From Arcuatula senhousia (taxonomy: Eukaryota > Mollusca > Bivalvia > Mytilida > Mytilidae): 64,000 bases of DNA. Positions 34,470 through 44,719 of this stretch are shown here, in pieces. The notes beneath the pieces were generated by a model. That model was given only the letters and a program-made list of their open reading frames with translations, had not been told where the DNA came from and ran no database searches. The DNA is taken from contig OZ020306.1 of the NCBI GenBank assembly GCA_963971305.1, positions 57,820,686-57,884,685 of the forward strand, read 5' to 3'. The position numbers were made by a program, and so were the translations under genes. Each line of letters starts with the position of its first letter. Position 1 is the first letter of the stretch.

Positions 34470-35064
34470 TAACAAGAAATAATTGTGTTGGGATGCCAAC
34501 ACATAAGTCGCCCAAAATCGCCATTGATAGTATTCCATTCAATTCAGTGTGATAAAATATGCCTAGAGATCAAATTTCATTGAAATCGGACAAAGTTTAC
34601 GGCATTTGGGGGCGGGTGTAGTAAAACGGCGGCCATTTTGAAATGGCGGCCATCTTGAAAATTTTGAAAATGGATAACACACGTTTAAGTGTCCCTCTAC
34701 CACCTCAGCAAATATCAGCTTGATCGGTCGAAGCGTTTTCTCTAAAAATTGCGGACAAAATGTGCACTTTTTAACACTTGAAAAAGCCAAATTTCGGACC
34801 GAAAAATCACATTTTCGTTAATAACTCGAAAACCGTAAATATCGCTTCAAAATTTTTTTTCGTATTATTGTAGGGAATATTTTGCTCTATCAAACTACAA
34901 AATTTCAGCCTCCTACCCACCTAGGTTACCGAGATATTGCAATGTCCCATATTTTGACCTTTTGCTGTTTCCATGGAAACGGCAGACATTTTGAAAATTT
35001 TTAAAAGCTCATGCACAGCTTTGAGTGACCCCCTACCACCTCAGGAAGTTTTATCTTGATCGAT
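34470..35064 (+). repeat. Repeat H with leading hairpin
   Basis: It starts with a perfect 7-bp stem-loop, gtgttgg-gatg-ccaacac (about 34482-34499), and contains ggcggccattttgaa text like family F and a tcgaaaaccgtaa block. No coding sign. A copy lies at about 38579-39173. Confidence 0.55.
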
Positions 35065-35320
35065 CGCTTCATGCACGTAAAAGACCCCTTTGTGGACCGC
35101 CATGTAGTGCACCACATAGGCTTAATTTTCCGCCCCTACCCACCGCTCCCCTTTTCCTGTGGTTCTTCAAAATTAACCGGTTCTTTGTGTCCCACCCCAT
35201 CTCCATATTTCATTTATCATCACCATTTCATGTTCATTTTATCATCCTTTTCATGTTCATCGCCTGTAAATAACCTATTTAGCGTTGCACGGGCGTAAAA
35301 CACCAACTCACTCACTCACC
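35065..35320 (+). mobile_element. 5'-truncated SINE-like element
   Basis: The 3' half of the 491-bp family, from cgcttcatgcacg to the (ctca)n tail, in opposite orientation to the copy at 33959. Confidence 0.8.
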
Positions 35321-35578
35321 TAGTTTGTATGGAGGGTGTTCCTAACCAAGTTTTAACCATTCCTACGGGTCCTACTCTTACCGAGACCTGCAGCAGGGTT
35401 CTTTAACGTACGAGGAACGTGACATTTTTCCCACTATTATTCTTATATTGGCTCCCTCTAACACTAGATTTCTACGGCTCATGGTTGTTGTCATTTGTAT
35501 GTCGATGTCTGACGTCTCAAAGTCTGGTTGTGGGAAATTGGACCGCTTCTTGAATTTGCCGGTCTTCTCACTTATCCA

Positions 35579-36001
35579 CTAGGATACCTTGCTAAAGGTT
35601 ATACCTGGCCATGTTGGCTGTCTCTCTTGTCTGGGCTCTGTATAAGGCCTAGGGCCTTGGTCGGCAAGCCGTTGGTCTGCCTGCTGACCTACGCTGGTGT
35701 TAGCTGGTGTTGCACTCTGTGTAATGGGACTGGTGTGTGATGTCGCACCCATAACAGTTGTCACTGTGTCACCCCATGGATATGGTGAAAATGCAGGGGA
35801 AAAATCAATTCGGTCAAGCAACTCACGTGTTAAGACCAACCCTGGTATTGACCGAAGCATATCTACCGTTATGTTGATTTGCTTGTTGCGGTAGCTCATG
35901 ATTTGCTTTGCATACGCGGGACCTATGCCCGGCAGTGACAACAACTCATCTGGATGGCATGAGTTAATACAAACATTCTTACTCCACATTACATAGGCCA
36001 T
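35579..36001 (-). CDS. 140-aa protein with a helix-hairpin-helix (ComEA-like) domain, copy 1
   Basis: Residues ~10-68 match the two-HhH pattern of ComEA and related DNA-binding folds: INSCHPDELLSLPGIGPAYA, a YRNK turn, then a second element ending LRSIPGLVLTRELL. Both hairpins show the PGIG or PGL turn. The C-terminal half is low-complexity (Ser, Thr, Pro, Gln) and ends at TAG just inside the element. The ATG at 36001 follows an LTR-like segment on the same strand, which is where gag would start, so I infer the first ORF of a retroelement. Which element family it belongs to is not clear. Nothing recognisable as pol follows before the truncated SINE-like element at 35320, so this is probably a fragment. 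Confidence 0.5.
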   Translation of the reverse strand: MAYVMWSKNVCINSCHPDELLSLPGIGPAYAKQIMSYRNKQINITVDMLRSIPGLVLTRELLDRIDFSPAFSPYPWGDTVTTVMGATSHTSPITQSATPANTSVGQQADQRLADQGPRPYTEPRQERQPTWPGITFSKVS

Positions 36002-36069
36002 CCTACCTTACAACTATCTCTATATTTTAGTGCAACTAACTTGTGTGTGTGCTACTCTTTACAGTTGTG

Positions 36070-37018
36070 TACCTGTGTACACCACAACCTAGCTGGTTAT
36101 AAACTATTGTGCAACCTCTGTACACAATAACAACACTGCTTACTTACTATATTACTCAAGCAAGAAAAAAAATAATTTTTTCACACAAAGTCAAACTTTG
36201 GGGTAAGCAGCAAAAAATTCACTTTATTGAATAATAATTCACACAACAATCAGTTTATTCAATAAACAATACAACAATATTCTCATAATATCAATCAAAC
36301 AACCATCGCGGTGTTACAAAGCTTGGAAATCGTAAACTTTACAAATGTAAACAAAAGATCGAACTGTTTACAAAATCACCCGATCACTTCCGGCACGTCA
36401 CTTTGATCGTCGCTGAATCACGCAAAGTCTCGCCCAAGTCTCGTAACTCGTGTATCTCCTTCTCGACTACAATCGAGCTTATAAAAACTTCCTACGATCT
36501 TCAAATCGCAGAAAACACAAGTCAGGACCCTTACAAAACGCAGAACGCAAGGGATTCAATGATATAGTCACATTCGACTAAGACAGAAATTTTGTCAAAA
36601 CTTGACCAGTGTCTGGTCCAAATCAAAATGGCTGATGCGACCCTTGCTCGCAGTCGCCAATGTTGTGAATGCCCTCGTGGTACTTCTTCTGTCACGAACA
36701 CACTTATTCCACACAACGGACAAGGGTTAGCAATAAATGTAATATTAACTATATCAATCAGAATACCTTTCCTTGCTGGATATTTAGCTCTGCGTCGAGT
36801 TAGTCTCTCTAGTGTTGTCTTCAGTACGTCTTCTCCAAGCTGGAATCTTAGTCGCGGGAAACTTCTCCCAGAAGGGTCGCACTGCGCAGCCTCCGCAGCC
36901 TCAAGCAGTACATCAACCAATCGCTGGTCTTCTTGGTTGGTGCCGACCAATGGACATCGAGCTGACGTCATCCTAACTGGATCGGGATCCCCCTGACGTA
37001 ATGGGCAACCCCACAACA
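36070..37018 (-). repeat. LTR-like segment upstream of the HhH ORF, copy 1
   Basis: Read on the minus strand it starts TGTTGTGGGG at 37018. It has a TATA-like tttttataag near 36479-36488 and AATAAA signals at 36254-36259 and 36223-36228, an order that fits U3-R-U5. A third, diverged copy at 54719 starts at the same TGTTG although its flank differs, which supports a true element terminus. The end on the ORF side is not fixed. I could not identify a primer-binding site. A 162-codon open frame inside (36531-37019) is probably fortuitous. Confidence 0.4.
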
Positions 37019-37198
37019 AATTTATCTTAAATGAATTGTATGAACTGATATTTTTACAGATTTTATAATTGTTTTAGCTAAAAATAAGAGATCTAATTAT
37101 GTTTAAAAAGGCTTATCTTCAAATAGAAATATCTCATTATCTCAGACTGCAACATTTTCCAATTCTACAGTTTTCTGCATTTTTGACCTATCTGGTTA

Positions 37199-37697
37199 TA
37201 GCTACAATAATGTAGCTCCTTTGACATCTTTGATTAGGAGGAGCTACAGTGCGGTCCCATTCCTCGTAACGGAGCAACGCCGAAAGCGAAATCACACCGG
37301 GCGCAATTCAATCAATTAGACGTCAAATTTGGTATTTAAATATCGCTTATAGTATATCAATGACGAATTCAGTTTAAATTTTCCGACATTCAGGGCAGTT
37401 TGAAAGATTTTAGAATAATATCAATTTTTAGTGGATCTTGATCCTGAACTTTATAATGAAGTTCAGGATCAGAATTTTGAAAATGTTGGATTTTTAACAA
37501 ATTAACATTTATCTATGACTCTTTGCCAAATTTTTTATTAACTCACTGTTATTCAGAGTATTATTGGTATTTTCGAACCATTTTAAAGCTTTGTTTGAGT
37601 TGGAGAAAGAAATTATATTTGCTCCATTTCGAGTAATGGGACCGCATTGTAGCTCCGCCTAATCGAAGATGTCAAAGGAACTACAATATTGTATCTA
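37199..37697. mobile_element. 499-bp MULE-like MITE
   Basis: The ends are ~67-bp inverted repeats differing at a few positions. Each starts tag-tacaata-tgtag and continues through tcctttgacatctt to ctaca-tgcggtcccatt. A perfect 9-bp direct repeat, atctggtta, flanks it at 37190-37198 and 37698-37706; a 9-bp duplication with long inverted repeats is typical of Mutator-like elements. No coding region. A lone related terminus is at 54653. Confidence 0.8.
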
Positions 37698-37777
37698 ATC
37701 TGGTTACAGACTCTACAAAATTGTTTATTACTTATCAATGAAAAAAACTTACCTTCAAAAGGACAAGATCTTTTAAC

Positions 37778-37933
37778 CTTGTATTTATTTCACCAAACCA
37801 AATATATACTTTTGATGAAATCAGCAAAGGATGTGCAACTGTTCTAAGAGAACCTCATTTCTTTCATAATAAATCTGATGCTGAAGAGGTCAAGGCTGGC
37901 ATGTCAAAAGATGATTGGATTGGAAATTTCTAG
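37778..37933 (+). CDS. Short unrecognised open frame
   Basis: A 51-codon frame without ATG, ending in TAG, encodes a protein-like segment (TFDEISKGCATVLREPHFF, then KAGMSKDDWIGNF). Composition differs from the repeats around it. No family recognised and no clear splice acceptor. It may be an exon fragment left between the MITE and the second duplicated segment. Confidence 0.2.
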   Translation, partial: LVFISPNQIYTFDEISKGCATVLREPHFFHNKSDAEEVKAGMSKDDWIGNF

Positions 37934-38065
37934 ATGATTATAATACAAAGTAACGATTTTAACATAAACTTATTACATAGTATTTTATTGTAATAATTTT
38001 TTACAACATTGTATTTCATTTTGATAAAGTTTAAACTCCAGTATTTAAGATGGTTACCATCCTCG

Positions 38066-38556
38066 GAGTGAGTGAGTGAGTTGGTGTTTTACGCCCGTGC
38101 AACGCTATATAGGTTATTTACAGGCGATGAACATGAAAAGGATGATAAAATGAACATGAAATGATGATGATAAATGAAATATGGGGATGGGGTGGGAAAC
38201 AAAGGACCGGTAAATTTTGAAGAACCACAGGAAAAAGGGGAGAGGTGGGTAGGGTCGGAAAATTTAGCCTATGTGGTGCACTACTGGGCGGTCCACAAAG
38301 GGGTCTTTTACGTGCATGAAGCGTGGCACTCTCCACACACGTTGGCACACTATGGTCGGCGGTCAGGGTTTCCGTATTATAGACCTGACAACCCCCGCGG
38401 ACGAGGGCTACCCTATTCAGCCACCTAGGGTACACACTTGGTCGCTCTGTGGGCTGAGCACTGACCCGACGTCAGAATCCCAAGACCCTTAGTTGCCTCT
38501 TACGACAAGCTAGGCTCTGCTGCGGACCTATTCGCCACCCGGGCCCCGCACGGGAC
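38066..38556 (-). mobile_element. SINE-like element in duplicated segment copy 2
   Basis: Same element as at 33959-34450. Its left flank (catcctcgg) does not match its right flank (ataataa), so it lacks its own target duplication and arrived as part of the segmental duplication. Confidence 0.85.
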
Positions 38557-39173
38557 ATAATAATAATAATAATAATAATAACAAGAAATAATTGTGTTGG
38601 GATGCCAACACATAAGTCGCCCAAAATCGCCATGGATAGTATTCCATTCAATTCAGTGTGATAAAATATGCCTAGAGATCAAATTTCATTGAAATCGGAC
38701 AAAGTTTACGGCATTTGGGGGCGGGTGTAGTAAAACGGCGGCCATTTTGAAATGGCGGCCATCTTGAAAATTTTGAAAATGGATAACACACGTTTAAGTA
38801 TCCCTCTACCACCTCAGCAAATATCAGCTTGATCGGTCGAAGCGTTTTCTCTAAAAGTTGCGGACAAAATGTGCACTTGTTAACACTTGAAAAAGCCAAA
38901 TTTCGGACCGAAAAATCACATTTTCGTTAATAACTCGAAAACCGTAAATATCGCTTCAAAATTTTTTTTCGTATTATTGTAGGGAATATTTTGCTCTATC
39001 AAACTACAAAATTTCAGCCTCCTACCCACCTAGGTTACCGAGATATCGCAATGTCCCATATTTTGACCTTTTGCTGTTTCCATGGAAACGGCAGACATTT
39101 TGAAATTTTTTAAAAGCTCATGCACAACTTTGAGTGACCCCCTACCACCTCAGGAAGTTTTATCTTGATCGAT

Positions 39174-39429
39174 CGCTTCATGCACGTAAAAGACCCCTTT
39201 GTGGACCGCCATGTAGTGCACCACATAGGCTTAATTTTCCGCCCCTACCCACCGCTCCCCTTTTCCTGTGGTTCTTCAAAATTTACCGGTCCTTTGTGTC
39301 CCACCCCATCTCCATATTTCATTTATCATCATCATTTCATGTTCATTTTATCATCCTTTTCATGTTCATCGCCTGTAAATAACCTATTTAGCGTTGCACG
39401 GGCGTAAAACACCAACTCACTCACTCACC
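39174..39429 (+). mobile_element. Truncated SINE-like element in copy 2
   Basis: Counterpart of 35065-35320. Confidence 0.8.
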
Positions 39430-39687
39430 TAGTTTGTATGGAGGGTGTTCCTAACCAAGTTTTAACCATTCCTACGGGTCCTACTCTTACCGAGACCTGC
39501 AGCAGGGTTCTTTAACGTACGAGGAACGTGACATGTTTCCCACTATTATTCTTATATTGGCTCCCTCTAACACTAGATTTCTACGGCTCATGGTTGTTGT
39601 CATTTGTATGTCGATGTCTGACGTCTCAAAGTCTGGTTGTGGGAAATTGGACCGCTTCTTGAATTTGCCGGTCTTCTCACTTATCCA

Positions 39688-40110
39688 CTAGGATACCTTG
39701 CTAAAGGTTATACCTGGCCATGTTGGCTGTCTCTCTTGTCTGGGCTCTGTATAAGGCCTAGGGCCTTGGTCGGCAAGCCGTTGGTCTGCCTGCTGACCTA
39801 CGCTGGTGTTAGCTGGTGTTGCACTCTGTGTAATGGGACTGGTGTGTGATGTCGCACCCATAACAGTTGTCACTGTGTCACCCCATGGATATGGTGAAAA
39901 TGCAGGGGAAAAATCAATTCGGTCAAGCAACTCACGTGTTAAGACCAACCCTGGTATTGACCGAAGCATATCTACCGTTATGTTGATTTGCTTGTTGCGG
40001 TAGCTCATGATTTGCTTTGCATACGCGGGACCTATGCCCGGCAGTGACAACAACTCATCTGGATGGCATGAGTTAATACAAACTTTCTTACTCCACATTA
40101 CATAGGCCAT
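39688..40110 (-). CDS. HhH-domain protein, copy 2
   Basis: 140 codons, identical to the copy at 35579-36001 except residue 9 (Lys here, Asn there). The frame stays intact in both copies and only one change is visible, so the duplication is young; the data do not show selection. Confidence 0.5.
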   Translation of the reverse strand: MAYVMWSKKVCINSCHPDELLSLPGIGPAYAKQIMSYRNKQINITVDMLRSIPGLVLTRELLDRIDFSPAFSPYPWGDTVTTVMGATSHTSPITQSATPANTSVGQQADQRLADQGPRPYTEPRQERQPTWPGITFSKVS

Positions 40111-40178
40111 CCTACCTTACAACTATCTCTATATTTTAGTGCAACTAACTTGTGTGTGTGCTACTCTTTACAGTTGTG

Positions 40179-41127
40179 TACCTGTGTACACCACAACCTA
40201 GCTGGTTATAAACTATTGTGCAACCTCTGTACACAATAACAACACTGCTTACTTACTATATTACTCAAGCAAGAAAAAAAATAATTTTTTCACACAAAGT
40301 CAAACTTTGGGGTAAGCAGCAAAAAATTCACTTTATTGAATAATAATTCACACAACAATCAGTTTATTCAATAAACAATACAACAATATTCTCATAATAT
40401 CAATCAAACAACCATCGCGGTGTTACAAAGCTTGGAAATCGTAAACTTTACAAATGTAAACAAAAGATCGAACTGTTTACAAAATCACCCGATCACTTCC
40501 GGCACGTCACTTTGATCGTCGCTGAATCACGCAAAGTCTCGCCCAAGTCTCGTAACTCGTGTATCTCCTTCTCGACTACAATCGAGCTTATAAAAACTTC
40601 CTACGATCTTCAAATCGCAGAAAACACAAGTCAGGACCCTTACAAAACACAGAACGCAAGGGATTCAATGATATAGTCACATTCGACTAAGACAGAAATT
40701 TTGTCAAAACTTGACCAGTGTCTGGTCCAAATCAAAATGGCTGATGCGACCCTTGCTCGCAGTCGCCAATGTTGTGAATGCCCTCGTGGTACTTCTTCTG
40801 TCACGAACACACTTATTCCACACAACGGACAAGGGTTAGCAATAAATGTAATATTAACTATATCAATCAGAATACCTTTCCTTGCTGGATATTTAGCTCT
40901 GCGTCGAGTTAGTCTCTCTAGTGTTGTCTTCAGTACGTCTTCTCCAAGCTGGAATCTTAGTCGCGGGAAACTTCTCCCAGAAGGGTCGCACTGCGCAGCC
41001 TCCGCAGCCTCAAGCAGTACATCAACCAATCGCTGGTCTTCTTGGTTGGTGCCGACCAATGGACATCGAGCTGACGTCATCCTAACTGGATCGGGATCCC
41101 CCTGACGTAATGGGCAACCCCACAACA
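40179..41127 (-). repeat. LTR-like segment, copy 2
   Basis: Counterpart of 36070-37018, with the same TATA-like and AATAAA positions relative to the HhH ORF. Confidence 0.4.
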
Positions 41128-41609
41128 AATTTATCTTAAATGAATTGTATGAACTGATATTTTTACAGATTTTATAATTGTTTTAGCTAAAAATAAGAGA
41201 TCTAATTATGTTTAAAAAGGCTTATTTTCAAATAGAAATATCTCATTATCTCAGAGAGAAAATTTACCTATCATCTCTCTCAAGGATCTCTATTTTTCTA
41301 AAACAAAAATAATACAACATCACAACAGTTTATCAATTAACCAGATTTTTAACAGTATAAGTAATATCCCATTTACAAAAAACTTAAACTTTTCACTTGT
41401 AAAAATCTTTCAAATTCACGATTGAATGCCAAGAACCCAAAACTTGTTTACAGCTATATTAAAATCAAACCTATTAATAACTGTGTTTTACATATTATAA
41501 AACAACGTAATTATTTTATATTACCAGTTTATGCTTAAGAAAATGGACTTATAATAAATATAGCATCCTACCGTTTTCCATTTTCATTCAGTGTAATTTT
41601 GACAGACCT

Positions 41610-41663
41610 GCCAAGGCAGGAGCACGCTTGATCATTTGGTCCGTTTTGAGTCTTTTCTTCGAA
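41610..41663 (+). repeat. 54-bp fragment of LINE reverse transcriptase
   Basis: gccaaggcaggagcacg through gagtcttttcttcgaa matches the LINE at about 59846-59899 with one visible mismatch. It has no LINE end, tail or evident target duplication. It lies in a minus-strand stretch bounded by an ag acceptor (ttttag, ~41687) and a gt donor (~41573), so it could sit within a cryptic exon. The rest of 41256-42031 shows nothing else recognisable. Confidence 0.6.
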
Positions 41664-42031
41664 TTGGTCTGAATCATCACCCCTAAAATTATTTTTCATC
41701 TATCAGAATCATGTTCAATTTAGTGTCAAATAAAATGTCATTTTAAAAAATATTGTTAAGCAAAGTAATATCTACACGAATCAGCAAATGTATATGTCTT
41801 GTTAGTCTGGAAGTTTTTGTATATAAAGCCTTTATATGCATACATGTATCCATTAAAGCCATCATCAATTATACGAGCCAATAGTAATATATCAGAAGAT
41901 TCTGACTGTTTTGCTGTGGTACAAGATTGTGTTGCGTACACTTATTTCATATCTCATAATCTAAGGCTAAACCAAATATATTTTCTTAATAGATTGCTAT
42001 TTTCTCGATATATATAATGAAACATCCTTAC

Positions 42032-42908
42032 CACTCGGAGATACAATGTGATTCGTCAAAAGCTAATAGGCAAAAGACACACGACAGACTATCAGATAGA
42101 AACTGCTTCCTCCAAAATGATGAATCAGCAGATTCGGGGGATATAAATAACAACGACAACTTTCCTTCTGCGAGTTCTGGAAAAGATTTTAATATATTAA
42201 AAAAAAACAACAACATAAGTGTGTTTTATTTTATTAACAAAAGTATATCGTATAAGGGTGTAACAAGTTTTTTTCTTCTATCTGGCTAGCTGTCCTATCC
42301 TCACGTTAGGATTTGAATGTTAATCTTACTCTTTGCACTTTCAGGGTAGATCTCAGGTTGAACAGCTAATGCCGGAATCCCCAAATCTTTCAAAGTTGCC
42401 ACTTGGTCTTCCATAAGTGATTTCAAAGGTGAAATCACAACGGCTGTGTGTTTAATAGTCCAATCCATCTGTAAAATATTTGTCCATACAAAATCAATGA
42501 ATAACAAGGAAATACAAATTTAGAGTGCTATGTGTTTCCCAAACAAATTATGATTGCAAATACCACATATATTCCACTTTGAACATTTGTTCATAACTTG
42601 TTTTAATAATCATGTTTATTTGAATCTGTACGTGATACATCTGGTCGTGTCCATTACTTTCAACATACCAATGCTTCTCAATAGCTATAGCAATTTCAAC
42701 ATTGAAAATAACTCACTTCGTCAAGTAACAGTGGAGGCAGGGTGTAGCACATGGATTTCCCATATCCAGTTGGTAACAACCCAAACACGTTCTGTGACTT
42801 TAGGATTCCTAAGATGATTTTTGCTTGTTCATCCTTGAGACAAAAGTCTAAACCTGTAAAAACCGTTTTCAATGATTCAAAAGTTTCGTGGACATCTTTC
42901 AGTTCCAT
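42032..42908 (-). CDS. RecQ-family DNA helicase, N-terminal part (three exons)
   Basis: An ATP-dependent 3'-5' DNA helicase of superfamily 2 by motif. Exon 1, 42908-42717 (64 codons, ATG in aaaATGG context), has the motif 0 region (CLKDEQ) and Walker A (GLLPTGYGKSMCY). It ends at gaa|gtgagt. Exon 2, 42468-42330, follows tttacag, has motif Ia (VVISPLKSLMEDQV) and ends a|gtaaga. Exon 3, 42176-42032, follows ttttccag, has SPES and the DExH box (AFDESHCISEW) and ends gtg|gtaagg. Phases 0, 1 and 2 all join in frame, giving ~158 residues. Motifs III-VI, the zinc and winged-helix RQC parts and any HRDC domain are not seen downstream, where the 3.2-kb duplicated segment begins. The gene is therefore truncated, or its remaining exons are far away. 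It is divergent from the gene at 43011. Confidence 0.82.
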
Positions 42909-43010
42909 TTTGAAATACTCTGTAATGCGCATGGACAATATTTGACGCATCAATTTCCGTTCAGCTACGCATGCGTCATTTATATGAACAGCGTCCTTCA
43001 GACAGACAAG
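42909..43010. promoter_or_regulatory. Bidirectional promoter between the RecQ gene and its divergent neighbour
   Basis: Only ~102 bp separate the two start codons. The interval holds the palindrome acgcatgcgt (42967-42976) and a tgcgcatg (about 42926-42933), both close to the NRF-1 site consensus. No TATA box is evident in either direction. Function is inferred from position and motif. Confidence 0.45.
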
Positions 43011-44363
43011 ATGGAAGGTAAACGGAAAATGACGCCTATCAAAACTCCCAGGAAGATAAAGCTTCACAGGGTATCTTCGCCACGGAAAAAAAATCCTGCG
43101 TCGAATGTAAGTTAATTTTCTAAAGTTTTGTTGCGATAGGTATTTTAGAAGATATGTTTCTAAATCCGCCCGACTGTTGACTCTCCATTTCATGTACAAG
43201 TAACCCCACAATGAAGAGAAAAAAATCTCTCAAAGTCAAAACGCGGCCTTAAATAGAATCCCACATTTTTTACCCTCATGCTGTATACCAAATATCAAGT
43301 TGCTGTGATAAGTAGTTAAGAAAACTTTTACGCATATACGCTCTGTGAAATCCGGCCAAAGTTGAAAGAATCCAGCCTGGGAATTTTATCCCTTTTTACA
43401 GCATCTAATGTTACGTCTGTCAAAATGGAACCTAAGTGTTCAGAAAATCGTTAGATATTTAACAAAATGTATGTATCTGTCGTACTTGCCTTAAGAGTGA
43501 GGTGTACTTTAAACTAAATAGCATCCTGTCCTAGAACATGTTTGCATTTTTAAGGGGGACATGTTATTATAGTAATACTTGTATAAATATAAATGAAACA
43601 TCAAAATAACCGAAATTTGAATGATCGATATCGCATGTTAAAAGGAAAAAAGACTAACCAAGGCAAGAATTAGAGTAGTTTAATATTGCAACGCTTCTGA
43701 CTTTTATTATTACAGATTCAAACGGGGAAATCATCAAAGTCAGTTGCATATGCGGCAAACTGTGTAGCAAATTACGAGTACAAAAATGCCTTTACGTATT
43801 TATATAACAACTTCCCTGGGGCCAGAAGAGCGTTCATGCACGTGCTGGACTTGAACATCAGGCTAGGTGTGTCAGCTTTTCTCAAAGACGAAAATACGGT
43901 TTTAAGACGAGAATGTAATATGGAAACTCTACAAAGCTTTAGCTGGCACGATGTTTCAAAAGACCTGAAAAAGCACATCCCATTACTTTATACAACTCTG
44001 TTGTCCACAGTCACATCAAACAGGTATGAACAACTTTGTGCTTAATTTATTAGTACTTTTCATTGTATCAAATTATTGCAAAATAAATAATTTATCTCAG
44101 TATCTTTGTACTTAACTGCATCCTGGTCCAGTTAGGGACATGCGTGCGATATTTGTTTGTTCTTTTTGTTTCAATTTTGCCGGTGTCCAGTTTGTAGTTT
44201 TGTTACTAGTAAATCCCTTTATTTCACAAAACAGACGCAGAGATGTTATTCCTGGGACTGGTTTCGCAGCATCTGTATTATTGCACTTGCGATCCCCAAT
44301 GAAGATAAAGATGGTACAAAGTATGCACGCGCTAGAGATTTGGCGATGTGGGGCACATAGAAA
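43011..44363 (+). CDS. Unrecognised spliced gene, head-to-head with RecQ (three exons visible)
   Basis: Exon 1, 43011-43106 (32 codons), starts at ATGG and encodes a very basic N-terminus (KRKMTPIKTPRKIKLHR) that looks nuclear or nucleic-acid binding. It ends aat|gtaagt. Exon 2, 43716-44023, follows attacag and encodes a mixed alpha-type segment (FMHVLDLNIRLGVSAFLKDE, and SWHDVSKDLKKHIPLLYTTL). It ends cag|gtatga. Exon 3, 44235-44363, follows aaaacag and encodes GTGFAASVLLHLRSPMKIKM and onward, ending at aa|gtaagt. Junction phases 0 and 2 are consistent, giving ~177 residues, and the frame remains open at the last donor, so more exons are expected beyond 44.4 kb; I could not find them. I have the impression of a multicopy invertebrate family but cannot name it. 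Confidence 0.65.
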
Positions 44364-44385
44364 GTAAGTACATCCTAAGTACTCT

Positions 44386-44705
44386 ACTTCCTGTTTACCG
44401 AATACTTAGGTTTATACACATAAATGCAAAATTTTCGTCAAAGTTTCCCAAGCACTTTATCCTAAAGTGCCATATAGTGTATACCGATTTTAGGCTACTA
44501 GGTAGTCTACTTCCTGTTTAATTACCGAATACTTAGGTTTTTACACATAATGGACATAAATGCAAAATTTCCGTCAAAGTTTCCCAAGCAACTACATGAG
44601 ATAGAGGTCTGATATTTTGTATACAGCTTTATCCTATAGTCCTATATGGTGTATAGCGATTTTATGTTCATAGGTCAACCACTTCCTGTTTACCAAGTAT
44701 TTAAA
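44386..44705 (+). repeat. Diverged tandem repeat, ~2.5 copies
   Basis: ctacttcctgttta followed by accgaatacttaggtt recurs near 44386 and 44509, and a weaker copy starts near 44687. Each is followed by aaatgcaaaattt and cgtcaaagtttcccaagca blocks. Confidence 0.6.
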
Positions 44706-44719
44706 CTTGTATGAGTGGC

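Larger units (their letters stand above)
33960..37146. repeat. Segmental duplication, copy 1 (~3.19 kb)
   Basis: Matches 38066-41255 nearly base for base (offset 4106-4109). It contains a SINE-like element, a hairpin-headed repeat, a truncated SINE-like element, an HhH-domain ORF and an LTR-like segment. Homology ends at atctcattatctcaga. The left boundary of the second copy falls inside the (gtga)n tail of the SINE-like element. Confidence 0.88.
38066..41255. repeat. Segmental duplication, copy 2
   Basis: Second copy of 33960-37146. It is almost identical; scattered changes include one residue in the HhH ORF. Confidence 0.88.

Noticed and set aside
36531..37019. 162-codon minus-strand frame (and its plus-strand shadow) as a gene
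   Set aside because: It covers the U3-like part of the LTR-like segment, contains the promoter-type sequence and has no recognisable domain. The diverged copy at 54719 does not keep it.
41756..42017. A fourth RecQ exon in the open frames at 41756-41941
   Set aside because: The translation lacks RecQ motif III or the expected GHDFRP-type text, and no acceptor with the needed phase was found.
44140..44234. Coding extension of exon 3 of the divergent gene to the upstream ATG at 44140
   Set aside because: The acceptor at 44231-44234 joins exon 2 in the correct phase; the sequence before it is intron-like and T-rich.
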